Positions 19,015 through 28,085 of a stretch of DNA of 64,000 nucleotides are shown piece by piece. Positions within the stretch are counted from its first letter, which is position 1. Every line of letters begins with the position of its first letter. The position numbers and the translations under genes are program-made. Below the pieces are notes generated by a model. It did not search any database and was not told where the DNA came from. It worked only from the letters and a program-made list of their open reading frames with translations. The stretch covers positions 868,001 through 932,000 of the forward strand of contig NZ_JACHTM010000001.1 in the NCBI RefSeq assembly GCF_015354055.1, in the 5' to 3' direction. This DNA is from Thermaurantiacus tibetensis (GTDB lineage: Bacteria; Pseudomonadota; Alphaproteobacteria; Sphingomonadales; Sphingomonadaceae).

Positions 19015-20014
19015 CGTCATGCTGCGGGCCCTGGCTCTCCTGTTCATCGCCCTGTCGGCCCTCGTGCCCGGGACGGCTCGGGCGGACGGGTTCCTCCACG
19101 GCAGCTTCCTGCTGGTCGACGAGCGCGGCGACGGCCGTTACTGGCTCTCCGCCGAGCTGCCCGAAAGCGTGGCGGCACCGGAACAGCTCGGTCTCCCCGA
19201 CACGTGCCACACGGAGACCACGAGCACGAGGCGCGAGGCCGGCCGCCTCGCGCTCGACTACCGGATCAGCTGCGCCGAGCCGCTCGATGCCGGGGCCATC
19301 ATCACCGGCAACTGGGGGATCGACGGCGCGCGCTTCGTGACCATCGGCCCATCCGGCCGGTTCGAGCGGGTGCTGACGGCGAGCGACGGCGCCATGGTGC
19401 TGCCGGTCGGCGAGCTGGTGGCGGCCCCGCGCGGCGCCGCCGAGCTTTTCCGCGCGTTCCTGTGGCAGGGCATGCTGCACATCTGGCTCGGCTGGGATCA
19501 CCTGGCCTTCGTCTTCATCCTGTGCCTGCTCGCCCGCGGGCGGCAGCTCCTCTGGCTGGTCACCGCCTTCACCCTTGGCCATTCGGTGACGCTCGTGGCC
19601 GCCTTCCTCGAGCTCATTTCCGTGCCCGTCCCGCCGGTCGAGGCCGCGATCGCCCTCTCGATCATGATCATGGCCCGCGAGGCCCTCCTGCTGGGCGGCA
19701 CGGCGCCCGACGCGTCGCGCCACCGGCGCCAGATGGTCATCGTCGCTGCCTTCGGGCTCCTGCACGGCCTGGGGTTCGCCTCGGCCCTCGGCGAGCTCGG
19801 CATCCTCCCTCAGGAACGGCTCGTCGCGCTTGCCGCCTTCAACATTGGCGTCGAGCTGGGGCAGCTTGCGTTCGTCGCCGCAGTGGCCCTTCTTGCACCT
19901 TTGCTGCGGGGTCTGGCCGTGGCGCCGGCCCTCCGCACGGCGTCCCTCGTGGCGGTCGGTCTGCTCGGCGCCTGGTGGATGGCGGAGCGTGTCGCGGGCT
20001 TCGCGCTGGCCTGA
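19004..20014 (+). CDS. HupE/UreJ-family membrane protein, possible nickel permease
   Basis: 336-aa protein with a signal peptide, an exported beta-rich N-terminal domain of about 150 residues, then the HupE/UreJ membrane domain. That domain has the motifs HIWLGWDHLAFVFILCLLA, FTLGHSVTLVAAF and GLLHGLGFASAL. Their histidines and aspartate match the metal-transport signature of the family (HupE/UreJ type 2). The ATG at 19004 gives a clean signal peptide and overlaps the foldase gene. Nickel is required by urease, which is encoded 11 kb away in the same island, so nickel supply is a sensible inference. Cobalt or another role remains possible. Confidence 0.75.
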   Translation: MRADVMLRALALLFIALSALVPGTARADGFLHGSFLLVDERGDGRYWLSAELPESVAAPEQLGLPDTCHTETTSTRREAGRLALDYRISCAEPLDAGAIITGNWGIDGARFVTIGPSGRFERVLTASDGAMVLPVGELVAAPRGAAELFRAFLWQGMLHIWLGWDHLAFVFILCLLARGRQLLWLVTAFTLGHSVTLVAAFLELISVPVPPVEAAIALSIMIMAREALLLGGTAPDASRHRRQMVIVAAFGLLHGLGFASALGELGILPQERLVALAAFNIGVELGQLAFVAAVALLAPLLRGLAVAPALRTASLVAVGLLGAWWMAERVAGFALA

Positions 20015-21560
20015 GATAAGAGCCGCGCTCGCCGCCGGAGACCTCGACCGCTGCGCGCGGCGCGCGGCCGCCGCCGTTGCCAGCGACCCGTCGGACGCCG
20101 AGGCGCGCTTCCTGCTCGCCATGGCCTTCGTCGAAGGCGGCCGGGTTGCGGCGGCGCGCGATCTTCTGGCGGCTTCGGCATGCCTTGAACCGCACGACCT
20201 CGAGATTGCCGCGCAGCATGCACGCGTTCTTCTCATGCTGCGCGAGGAGCCCGCAGCAGAGGCGGAGGCCCGCCGCGCCTGCCGGCTCGAGACCCGAAGC
20301 GCCCCTGCCATGGCACTCGACACGCTTGGATGCGTGCTTGCCCGGCTTGGGGATCATGAGGCCGCCCTCCCCCTTTTCGAGGAAGCGGTCCGGCGCGCGC
20401 CGCGGGTGCCGGAGTTCCACTTCAACCTTGCCGCCTCCCTGAGCTTCTTCGGCCGGGTTGCCGAAGCACGCCGGGCCTACGAGGCCGTCCTCGCCCTCGC
20501 CCCGGGGGACGGTCGCGCCTGGCTCGGGATCACCGCCCTCGGCGAAGCCCGGGAGGATGACCTCCCCCCCCTCGAGGCGGCCCTCGCCTCCGCCCGCGAC
20601 CCGCTCGAACGGCTGCGGCTGGGCCATGCCCTCGCCCGCCTGCTGCAGGGCCTGGGGCGCGACGCCGAGGCGTTCCGATGGCTCCGCACCGTCAATGACG
20701 AGCATCGGGCGCGCATGGGCTTCGACGTGGAGCGTGACGAGCGGCTGGCGTTCGTGATCCGCCGCGCGTTCGAGCGTCCCGACTTCTTCCCGGGCACGAG
20801 CAGCCTGCCCGATGCCCCGATCTTCGTCACCGGCCTGCCGCGGACCGGCACCACCCTCGTCGACCGGATCCTCGCCGCCCATCCCGACGTTATCTCCGCG
20901 GGCGAGCTCCAGGCCATGCCGGTCTCGCTCAAGCGGCTCGCCGGCACGCGCTCGCGCCACGTGATCGACCCGGAGACGGTGCTGGCCTCTGCTTCGGTCT
21001 CCCCACAGGAACTGGGCCAGGCCTATCTGGCCCGCGCGCGGGCGACGCGCGTCGGCCAGGCCCCCCGCTTCGTCGACAAGCTTCCGCTCAACTTCCTCTA
21101 CATCGGCTGGATCGCGCGCGCGCTGCCGAAGGCCAGCATCCTGTGCCTGCGGCGCAACCCCATGGACAGCATCTGGAGCAACTACCGGCACCTCTTTGCG
21201 ACCGGTTCGCCCTTCTACGGCTGGAGCTACGACCTCGAGGACACGGCGCGCTACTGGCTGCTGTTCGACCGGCTCATGGGCTTCTGGAAGACGTGCTTCC
21301 CCGGGCGGATCCTGGAGATTTCCTACGAGGCGCTCGTGACCGCGCCCGAAGCCGAAGTTGCGCGAATCCTCGCCCACTGCCGCCTGCCGTGGGCAGACAG
21401 CTGCCTTGCCTTCCACGAGAATGCCTCGCCGGTGGCAACCCCGAGCGCGCAGCAGGTCCGGCAGCCCTTCTTCCGGAGCGCAATCGGCCAGTGGCGCAAG
21501 GTCGAAGCCGAACTCGAGCCAGCTCGGAAGATTCTCGTCGCTGCCGGCGTTCCCGTGTGA
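19989..21560 (+). CDS. TPR-containing sulfotransferase family protein
   Basis: About 523 aa. The N-terminal half is a series of tetratricopeptide-like repeats (for example EAALPLFEEAVRRAPRVPEF and AEARRAYEAVLALAPGDGRAW). The C-terminal half is a Sulfotransfer_3-type domain: a 5'-phosphosulfate loop FVTGLPRTGTTLVDRIL at about residue 280 and a 3'-phosphate motif RRNPMDSIWSNYRHLF. The start is uncertain. The GTG at 19989, overlapping the previous gene by 26 nt, is the only reasonable one that keeps all TPRs; no clear ATG exists. The acceptor is unknown. Members are common in sphingomonads. No functional link to the nitrogen genes is visible apart from the overlap. Confidence 0.8.
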   Translation: MSRASRWPEIRAALAAGDLDRCARRAAAAVASDPSDAEARFLLAMAFVEGGRVAAARDLLAASACLEPHDLEIAAQHARVLLMLREEPAAEAEARRACRLETRSAPAMALDTLGCVLARLGDHEAALPLFEEAVRRAPRVPEFHFNLAASLSFFGRVAEARRAYEAVLALAPGDGRAWLGITALGEAREDDLPPLEAALASARDPLERLRLGHALARLLQGLGRDAEAFRWLRTVNDEHRARMGFDVERDERLAFVIRRAFERPDFFPGTSSLPDAPIFVTGLPRTGTTLVDRILAAHPDVISAGELQAMPVSLKRLAGTRSRHVIDPETVLASASVSPQELGQAYLARARATRVGQAPRFVDKLPLNFLYIGWIARALPKASILCLRRNPMDSIWSNYRHLFATGSPFYGWSYDLEDTARYWLLFDRLMGFWKTCFPGRILEISYEALVTAPEAEVARILAHCRLPWADSCLAFHENASPVATPSAQQVRQPFFRSAIGQWRKVEAELEPARKILVAAGVPV

Positions 21561-21575
21561 CGCCCGCGGCGGGCT

Positions 21576-24056
21576 TCAGAACTGGAATCTGGCCTCGAGA
21601 CCGTAGGACCGCGGACGCAGAACGGACTTCGAGTAGTAGCGCAGCACCACCCCGTCGTTGACGCCGATCTGTTGGGTCGTCTGGCCGACGGACGTCACCG
21701 CATACTTGTTGAGGATGTTGTCTGCCCACAGACCGAAGCTCAGGGAGTCGGTCACGGCGTAGGTGAGCGCGCCCCGATGGACCCAGAAGTCCGGGATCTT
21801 CTCGCCGAACCCGCGCGCCCCCACCCGGGTCAGGATGTTGCCGCGATAGGTCGCCGTCCAGTTGAACGTGAGATCATCCCCGTTCGGCAGAGGCGTCGTG
21901 TAGGTGGCGCCAACCGCGGCAATGTGCTTCGCGGAACCAGGGAGACGGTCGCCGGTCTTGCCGTCAACCCGGGTTTCGAGGATCCCGTCCCCGTTGAGGT
22001 CGGCCGGGTTGATGACGATGATCCCCGGCGCATCCGCCGTGAGGCGCGCGTCGGTCAGACTGTAGCTCGCGTCGATCCTTAGACGATCGGTCGGGGCCGC
22101 GCTTGCCTGGAACTCGAGGCCCTTCGAGACCGCTTCCGCCCCGTTCCGGATGATGCCGAGCGCCCCGAACTGCGTGCGGCTGGAGATCTGCACGCCGTCC
22201 CAGTTGATGTGGTAAAGCGCGAGCGAGCCCGTCAGCCGCCGGTCGAAGAGCTGGTAGCGGATGCCGAGTTCCTTGTTCTTCGTCTCGTCAGGCCCGAACA
22301 CGAGCTCGTCGGGCAGCGCGCAGATGTTCTGCACCGAGGTGTCGATGGGCAGAACGCACGGGGGCACGCGGTTCACGCCGCCGATGCGATAGCCGGTCGA
22401 ATAGGTGAAGTAGGCGAGCAGGTCGTCGCTGAAGCGGTAGGAGGTGTTCGCCTTCCAGACCACGCCGTTGTCATCGGTGCTGCCCGAGCGGATGCGGCTT
22501 GGGTCGAACTGGATCAGCGGATAGGGCGTGCGCCGGCGGCCGCCGGGGAGCAGCGGAAGGTCGGTGCCTCCGGTTGCGAACGCGTTGTACTCGAACCACC
22601 TGATGCCGCCCGTCACCTGCCACTTCGGCGTGACCTGCCACGTTGCCTCGCCGAAGAGCGCAAGTTCCCGGGTCCTTGTGTTGACGAACGAGATGTACTC
22701 GAGGTCGTCCGGACGGAAGGTCACGCCCAGCCACCGCGTGTAGCCGGGCACATATTCGTCGCGCCGGTTGTTCCAGATGAAGCGGTTGAAGAAGAAGCCG
22801 GCGGTCCAGCTGATGGGCCCACCATGCGCCGAGACCAGGCGGACCTCCTGGTTGATCTGACGGTAGCGGGTGCGCGGATCGGCGTAGGACGAGAAGCCCG
22901 GAAACAGCTCGTAGTCGTAGTCGAGGTCGAGAAGGAGGTCGGTGTTATCGTTGAGGCCGACCAGCCGCTGGCGCGTCAACCCGGTCGAGGACACGAGCTT
23001 GGCGATGTCCCCGAGCTCGGCGTTGATCTCGAAGCCGATAAGATGGGTCTCGCGCTCCTGCGGCTCGAGGTAGCGGGCGGCCCGCTCGAACCGTCCGGTG
23101 CCGAGCACCCCGGCGCTGTTCGCCTGGAAACCGTCGGTCGTCGTGCGCTGATACGCATAGGTCACGTAGAGCTGGAACCGCTCCGACGACTGGAAGAGGG
23201 CCGTTGCCCGCGCGGAGAAGGTGCGCTCGAAGTTGACGTCCTTGAACGAATTGAAGTTGGCCGCGCGCTGCTCTGGCGTGCCGAGCGACAGAGGTGCCGG
23301 CTGCGGCAGCGAGACGCCGGGGACCTTGAGCACCACCGGATAGTCGATGAAGCCAGGCTCGAAGAAGTATCCCGCAACCAGCCGAAGCGCGACATGGTCC
23401 TGGATGATGGGCGTGTTGACGGCGACCCAGCCCTGGTAGCCGAGATCATCGCTTTCCGCCTGCGCGGTGCCGCGGGCATAGGCTTCGCCAGACACGTTCA
23501 CCGGGTCGGGCCGGCGCGGCATGTAGCGGATCGCGCCGGCCAGGGTGCCAACGCCATACAGCGTCCCCTGCGGCCCGAGCAGCACCTCCACCCGGTCCAT
23601 GTCGATGAACTTGAAGTCCTGGTAGAGGGGGATCTCGCCGAGGTAGATGGCAACGCCATTGTCGACGTTGTTGCCGAAGATCCCGGTGCCATCGGCCGAA
23701 AGACCCCTGAGCACGATTCGACCCGTGCTGCGTGGGCCGGTGTCGAGGATGGTCACCCCGTTCACGAAGCCCATGAGGTCGCGAATGTCGTCAATCCGCT
23801 GCCGCGCAAGCGTCTCGCTGCCGACGGCCGAGATGTTGATCGGGGCGTCCTGGAGCGAGACCTCGCGCCGCGTGCCCGTCACGATGATGAGCCCCTCGTC
23901 GGCCGCGGTGGCGGCGGCAGATGCCACCTGCGCCTCGACCGAATCCAAGGGAAAAACGATGGCTGCGGTGCCGAGAAGCAGCGCACGCGCGCCGCGAGGA
24001 CCAAGTTGCCGGGAAATGCCGCTGCCGAAGCCGTGGATTTTTGCGCTGTTCTGCAT
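21576..24056 (-). CDS. TonB-dependent receptor
   Basis: 826-aa outer-membrane receptor with a long leader ending around SVEAQ, a TonB box-like LIIVTGTRRE, and a plug with DLMGFVNGVTIL, a VLRGLSADG segment and VEVLLGPQGTLYGVGTLAGA. The barrel ends in R-F-Q-F. The plug layout is that of the broad iron-complex/other-substrate class seen in sphingomonads. Its start lies 43 nt downstream of the shared motif GCTACGTCAAA, which also precedes urtA and the amine dehydrogenase operon. It may therefore import the compound whose breakdown feeds those genes. The substrate is otherwise unknown. Confidence 0.92.
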   Translation of the reverse strand: MQNSAKIHGFGSGISRQLGPRGARALLLGTAAIVFPLDSVEAQVASAAATAADEGLIIVTGTRREVSLQDAPINISAVGSETLARQRIDDIRDLMGFVNGVTILDTGPRSTGRIVLRGLSADGTGIFGNNVDNGVAIYLGEIPLYQDFKFIDMDRVEVLLGPQGTLYGVGTLAGAIRYMPRRPDPVNVSGEAYARGTAQAESDDLGYQGWVAVNTPIIQDHVALRLVAGYFFEPGFIDYPVVLKVPGVSLPQPAPLSLGTPEQRAANFNSFKDVNFERTFSARATALFQSSERFQLYVTYAYQRTTTDGFQANSAGVLGTGRFERAARYLEPQERETHLIGFEINAELGDIAKLVSSTGLTRQRLVGLNDNTDLLLDLDYDYELFPGFSSYADPRTRYRQINQEVRLVSAHGGPISWTAGFFFNRFIWNNRRDEYVPGYTRWLGVTFRPDDLEYISFVNTRTRELALFGEATWQVTPKWQVTGGIRWFEYNAFATGGTDLPLLPGGRRRTPYPLIQFDPSRIRSGSTDDNGVVWKANTSYRFSDDLLAYFTYSTGYRIGGVNRVPPCVLPIDTSVQNICALPDELVFGPDETKNKELGIRYQLFDRRLTGSLALYHINWDGVQISSRTQFGALGIIRNGAEAVSKGLEFQASAAPTDRLRIDASYSLTDARLTADAPGIIVINPADLNGDGILETRVDGKTGDRLPGSAKHIAAVGATYTTPLPNGDDLTFNWTATYRGNILTRVGARGFGEKIPDFWVHRGALTYAVTDSLSFGLWADNILNKYAVTSVGQTTQQIGVNDGVVLRYYSKSVLRPRSYGLEARFQF

Positions 24057-24099
24057 GGCGGCAAGCTAGTGCTGCACTGCACCAGGACGGCATGGGGTG

Positions 24100-24110
24100 T
24101 TTGACGTAGC
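24100..24110 (-). promoter_or_regulatory. Conserved site B (GCTACGTCAAA) upstream of the TonB receptor
   Basis: On the minus strand the sequence is GCTACGTCAAA, identical over 11 bases to sites A and C, with the same orientation relative to the gene it precedes. It lies in the divergent gap between the receptor and the UrcA gene. Confidence 0.55.
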
Positions 24111-24191
24111 GCTTGGCAGGCCCGCCGGCGCGTGGTAGCGCAGCATCAGGCCCGCCAGCCAAGGAGCGTGGCCGAGCAGAAGGACCGAAGC

Positions 24192-24506
24192 ATGCACACG
24201 AACATCGTCATGGCGGCGCTGGTCGTCGCCGGAGCGCTTGCCTTGCCGGCAGCAGCGAACCCCCTCGTCGGCGCCGAGCGCATGGTCGTCCGCGTGGATG
24301 ACCTTGATCTTGGCACGGCCGCCGGCCAGGCCCGTCTCGAAAGCCGTCTGGCGCGGGCAGCCGATGCGGTCTGCGGCGACCGGGTCCAGCATGTCCACCT
24401 GGCGCTCGAACGCCAGGCCGCCGAATGCCGTGCAGCCGCGGTTGCCCGTGCACGCGGGGCACTGCCGGTCGCCGTTGCGGCGCTTGCGGGTCCTTCCGGG
24501 AATTAG
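24192..24506 (+). CDS. UrcA family protein
   Basis: 104-aa small exported protein. The ATG at 24192 has AAGGA about 10 nt upstream and begins a signal peptide (MHTNIVMAALVVAGALALPAAA). The mature part has the UrcA pattern: V-x-x-D-D-L-D-L, T-A-A-G-Q-A-R-L-E-S-R-L, A-A-D-A-V-C-G, and a final cysteine in ECRAAAV. The function of the family is unknown. It is divergent from the TonB receptor and shares the region containing site B. Its end overlaps the FmdE-like gene (opposite strand) by 4 nt. Confidence 0.8.
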   Translation: MHTNIVMAALVVAGALALPAAANPLVGAERMVVRVDDLDLGTAAGQARLESRLARAADAVCGDRVQHVHLALERQAAECRAAAVARARGALPVAVAALAGPSGN

Positions 24507-25138
24507 GGCTGGCGACCCGTCGCGGGCGGCCCCTCGGCGGGACCACATGGCTGCTGCGCCTCGACCACATGGACGAGCCGGTCGAGGGGCATGGTCATGA
24601 CTGCCTGCCACCGGATCATCGCGTCGCCTGACCGCTGGGCCGGTTCGAGTTCGGCCACGCCGGTCTCCTTGATGCAGTAGCGCAGGCCGGCGCCATCGCG
24701 GCGTCGCCTGATCAGGGCTTCGCCGTGCCAGCCGAGTCCTGCCGGCCGAGCGCCAACGCGCAGACTGCCCTGCCCAGGGCTTGCGGAGGTGGCCACCAGA
24801 ATGCCGTCGACAACGCAGGGGCACGGCGCGCCCGGGCCGGCGAAGTAGGTCACGTCCAGCTCGCGCCGGGCGACACCGAGACGCTCGAGCGCATCCAGAC
24901 CGATCCGGATCCCGACCGCAATCAGGACGCCGAACCCGCCATGCACCTGCGCGCCATGGGCGATCCAGGTCTCGGGAGAATGGGCAACGACCGGTGCCGA
25001 TCGGAGGGAGGAGGCCGGAACCGGGAGCGAAGGGACGTCAGGCTCCGCTGCGCTGCCTGGTTGGGCGAGCGCGAGAAACCCTCCGACCGCCACGCTGCGG
25101 AGGGCGCGCGCCCACGCGCCAAGGCGCGCGGGCGTCAC
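24503..25138 (-). CDS. Secreted FmdE-like protein
   Basis: 211 aa with a signal peptide. The core resembles the FmdE domain (formylmethanofuran dehydrogenase subunit E family). HGGFGVLIAVGIRIGLDALERLG corresponds in part to the H-G-x-x-x-P-G-x-x-x-G-x-R-x-G block. PCPCVVDGILVATSASPGQGSL corresponds to C-x-V-D-x-x-Q-x-x-T-x-x-x-x-G-x-G. Family members are thought to bind metals or cofactors; the role of exported stand-alone versions is not established. It begins with GTG in a GTGA overlap with the TonB receptor stop, so the pair is translationally coupled and may handle one ligand, plausibly a metal chelate. This function is an inference. Confidence 0.65.
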   Translation of the reverse strand: MTPARLGAWARALRSVAVGGFLALAQPGSAAEPDVPSLPVPASSLRSAPVVAHSPETWIAHGAQVHGGFGVLIAVGIRIGLDALERLGVARRELDVTYFAGPGAPCPCVVDGILVATSASPGQGSLRVGARPAGLGWHGEALIRRRRDGAGLRYCIKETGVAELEPAQRSGDAMIRWQAVMTMPLDRLVHVVEAQQPCGPAEGPPATGRQP

Positions 25139-27072
25139 AGGCGGACCACCATGCCCGCCTGGGCGTTGATGCCAGGCATCGGGTAGCCAGGACGATAGGC
25201 ATAGCGGGTGTCGGTCAGGTTCTCGACAGCGACGAACAGCTCGAACGGACCGAAGGCACGACCGGCCCGCCCGGAGACGAGGGTGAAGCCGTCAGTCATC
25301 ACGGCGTTCACCGCTCCGAACGCCCGGCTCTGCGCCAGCACGCGCTGGCGCCCCTGGTGCTGAAGGTCGATCGCGAGCGTCCACGGCCCTGCGCGACCGG
25401 TCAGCCCGGCGCTCAGCGCCACGCGCGGCGCGTAGGGCACGGTCTCGGGCTCCGGCCGCAGATGGGTGAGGCCAGCGAAGACCGACCAGTCGGCGCCGAG
25501 CCCGACGCTGGCGCTGGCCTCCAGCCCGGAGATCCGTACGCCCCCGCGGTTCACGTAGCGGGGCGGCGGCGGCGGCGGCGGCACGAAGACGTAGCGGTCA
25601 CGCCCGCGGTCGTCGAACCAGGCGAGGTCAAGGCGCACGGTGGGCGTCTCGTACCTGAACCCCAGTTCCAGGTGATCGACACGTTCCGGCCGCAGATCAC
25701 GCCAGCTCTGGCCCAGCCCGGGCACGACGGCGGTTGCGAACACCACGACATCGAGGCCAGGGTAGCTGACCCCGCGCGCCCAGTTGACGCGCGCGGACAA
25801 GGGGCCGTGCGCGGCCACGAGGCCGAAGAAGGGAGCAGCGGAAGAAGGAAAGTCGGAATGGATGTGGCCACGGATCCCGGCCGAGGGCGTCAGGCGCAGC
25901 TCTGCGGCCTCGACCGTCTGGCTGACCGCGGCCCACGGCATGCCGATCGCGAAGGTGGGCGAGACGAAATCCGTGCCCGGGCGACCGATGGGGCGGAACC
26001 TCGTCTCTCCGCGAATCCTCTCGTAGTCGAACCCGGCCTCGAGGCTTGTCGTCGGCGCAGGCGTGACCTCGAGCCGCGCACGCAGGCCCGACCCGCGCCA
26101 GTCGGTGAGGGTGTCGCCCGTCGTCCCTGCCTGTCGCAGCCAGTGCCCGCGGCCGACCGTGCGATACCCCATCACATCGACGCCGACATGCTCCCCGCGG
26201 CGTGACACCGCGCCGGAGAGAAGGTCGACGCCGCTCTCGTAGCGCCCGTTCCTCAGGTCCGGACGGCCTTCGGGGCCGGGGTCCAGCGCGAAGCTTTCGG
26301 CGCGCATCCACGTGAGACGAGCCTCGAGCCCCCCCGGAGCCATCCAGCGCCCGCGCACGAGTCCGTTCGCGAGCCTGCCCTCGGCATCCGGCCGGTGCCC
26401 CCGGGAACGGACGAAGGCACCGCCCACCAGCCAGTCGAACGGGCCCTCGCGCCCGCGGTTCAGGAGTTCGGTGCGCGCCGTCGCGAAGGCGCCGCCGGCG
26501 GCGAGCAGTCGGGTCGCGATGCCGGGCATGGCCTCGTCCTCCGGCACGATCTCGACTGCGGCCACGCCGTTGCCGAAGCGGTGCGGCTGCGGCCCCTTGC
26601 GGACCCGGATCTCGCCCGCCGCCTGGATGGGAAGGATGTCCATGAGCGGGTGATTGAAGACCCCCATGTAGACCGGCGCGCCATCGAAGAAGGTCCGGAG
26701 ATCGGCCCCGGGGCGGCTCTGACCGCGTCCGCGGATGAACACGCCCCCGCCGTCGGCGCCGCCGAAGGCGCCGACCGGATTGTAGCGCGAGATGACCACT
26801 CCCGGCGTTCGCCGAAGCGCGGACGGGAGGTCGATGGCATTGAGCGCATCCATCTGCGCGCGACCGACCACCGCGATGGTTGCGGCATGGCCGTCGATGG
26901 GCTGATCGGCGAGGATCGGCCGCGGCGCGGTCACCAGGATCTCCTCGCCCCGCTCCGGCTCCTGGGTGGCCGAAGACTGCGGGCCCGCCGAGACCGGCTG
27001 CGGCGAGACGAGAGCGATGCCCGCACCGACGAGGCTGCGGACAAGCCGGATCGATGGCGCTGTGCGATGCAT
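25135..27072 (-). CDS. TonB-dependent receptor, smaller type
   Basis: 645-aa outer-membrane receptor. The start is placed at ATG 27070-27072, giving MHRTAPSIRLVRSLVGAG as the leader; in-frame sequence further upstream is not coding-like. The plug includes EEILVTAPRPILADQ, DLPSALRRTPGVVISRYN, VFIRGRGQSRPGADLRTF and IRVRKGPQPHRFGNGVAAVE. The barrel contains a poly-proline loop (about nt 25561-25590) and ends in V-V-R-L. It is of the compact size usual for cobalamin, siderophore or nickel-chelate receptors. It is coupled to the FmdE-like gene and lies immediately beyond the urease/regulator operon, so metal (nickel) uptake is one possible role. Confidence 0.85.
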   Translation of the reverse strand: MHRTAPSIRLVRSLVGAGIALVSPQPVSAGPQSSATQEPERGEEILVTAPRPILADQPIDGHAATIAVVGRAQMDALNAIDLPSALRRTPGVVISRYNPVGAFGGADGGGVFIRGRGQSRPGADLRTFFDGAPVYMGVFNHPLMDILPIQAAGEIRVRKGPQPHRFGNGVAAVEIVPEDEAMPGIATRLLAAGGAFATARTELLNRGREGPFDWLVGGAFVRSRGHRPDAEGRLANGLVRGRWMAPGGLEARLTWMRAESFALDPGPEGRPDLRNGRYESGVDLLSGAVSRRGEHVGVDVMGYRTVGRGHWLRQAGTTGDTLTDWRGSGLRARLEVTPAPTTSLEAGFDYERIRGETRFRPIGRPGTDFVSPTFAIGMPWAAVSQTVEAAELRLTPSAGIRGHIHSDFPSSAAPFFGLVAAHGPLSARVNWARGVSYPGLDVVVFATAVVPGLGQSWRDLRPERVDHLELGFRYETPTVRLDLAWFDDRGRDRYVFVPPPPPPPRYVNRGGVRISGLEASASVGLGADWSVFAGLTHLRPEPETVPYAPRVALSAGLTGRAGPWTLAIDLQHQGRQRVLAQSRAFGAVNAVMTDGFTLVSGRAGRAFGPFELFVAVENLTDTRYAYRPGYPMPGINAQAGMVVRL

Positions 27073-27164
27073 GACACGCGGATGAGCATGGCATGCTTGC
27101 CTGCTGCCATCCGTCACGCATCCCCTTGACAGGCTGGCGTCAGGCCCAGCGAGGCAGCGCCCGT

Positions 27165-28085
27165 TCAACCGCCGAGCGTGCGCACGGCGATGGCGGCGGC
27201 TGCCGCGCGGGTCTCGACCCCCAGCTTCTCGAAGATCTGCTCGAGGTGCTTGTTGACCGTTCGCGGCGAGATGCCCAGGATCTCGCTGATGACCCGGTTG
27301 GGCTTGCCGTAGCTGATCCACAGCAGCACCTGCGCTTCCCGCTGCGTCAGGCTGTGGCGGGCCTGGAGTGTGGCGACCGCGCCGGCCTCGCTTGCGGCTA
27401 CGAGGCGCACGAGAAGCTCGCGCCCCGAGGAGGGTGCGGACAGGCGGGAGAGCTCCAGGCTGCCGCCGTCATGCGCCAGGCGCACGGTCGCCCGATCGTC
27501 GCCCGCAAGCAGGCGCGCAGCGGCATCCGCAACTGCAGGCGGAAGTCCAGGTTGGCCCGAGTCCCAAGACGGATCGATAGCAGCAAGCAGCCGCCCCGCC
27601 TCCCGCGTGAGCCACAGCAGCCGCCCTTCTGGCCCCAGGGCCACGAGGTGCCGCCCGGCGATATCGAGCGCGTCGCGGGCCGAGGCCACGGAGCGCGCGT
27701 TGGCCAGATGCACCCGGATCCGCGCGCGCAGCTCGTCGAGATGCACCGGCTTGCGGACATAGTCGACCCCGCCAGCCGCAAGGGCGTCGGCCGCGTGCGC
27801 ACCGTCCTCGAGGCCGGTCAGGAAGATGACAGGGATCGTCGCGCGCGCCGGGTTGCGCTTCAGGCGCCGCGTCGTCTCGAAGCCGTCGAGCCCGGGCATC
27901 ACGGCGTCCATGAGAATGAGGTCGGGCCGGGCATGCTCCGTCACCGCGAGGGCCGAGGCACCGTCGGTGGCCACGAGCACTGTCATGCCATCCGCCTCAA
28001 GCGCAGCCGTCAGCATGCGCAGCGTGTCGATGGCGTCATCGACGAGCAGGATCGTGGCCGGGGCGGCCTCGGGGGTGGCGGTCAT
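27165..28085 (-). CDS. LuxR-type two-component response regulator
   Basis: 306 aa. An N-terminal receiver domain has the acid pair in ILLVDDA and phosphoacceptor D60 in LILMDAVMPG. A middle linker of about 110 residues resembles a degenerate PAS-like region (LGPEGRLLWLTREAGRLLAA). A C-terminal LuxR helix-turn-helix follows (LTQREAQVLLWISYGKPNRV then ISPRTVNKHLEQIF, about 247-300). Its start overlaps the stop of the hybrid kinase by 4 nt (ATGA), so the two form a cognate pair. It is the last gene of the operon that carries the ureohydrolases and urease. It is the best candidate to bind the GCTACGTCAAA sites. Confidence 0.92.
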   Translation of the reverse strand: MTATPEAAPATILLVDDAIDTLRMLTAALEADGMTVLVATDGASALAVTEHARPDLILMDAVMPGLDGFETTRRLKRNPARATIPVIFLTGLEDGAHAADALAAGGVDYVRKPVHLDELRARIRVHLANARSVASARDALDIAGRHLVALGPEGRLLWLTREAGRLLAAIDPSWDSGQPGLPPAVADAAARLLAGDDRATVRLAHDGGSLELSRLSAPSSGRELLVRLVAASEAGAVATLQARHSLTQREAQVLLWISYGKPNRVISEILGISPRTVNKHLEQIFEKLGVETRAAAAAIAVRTLGG

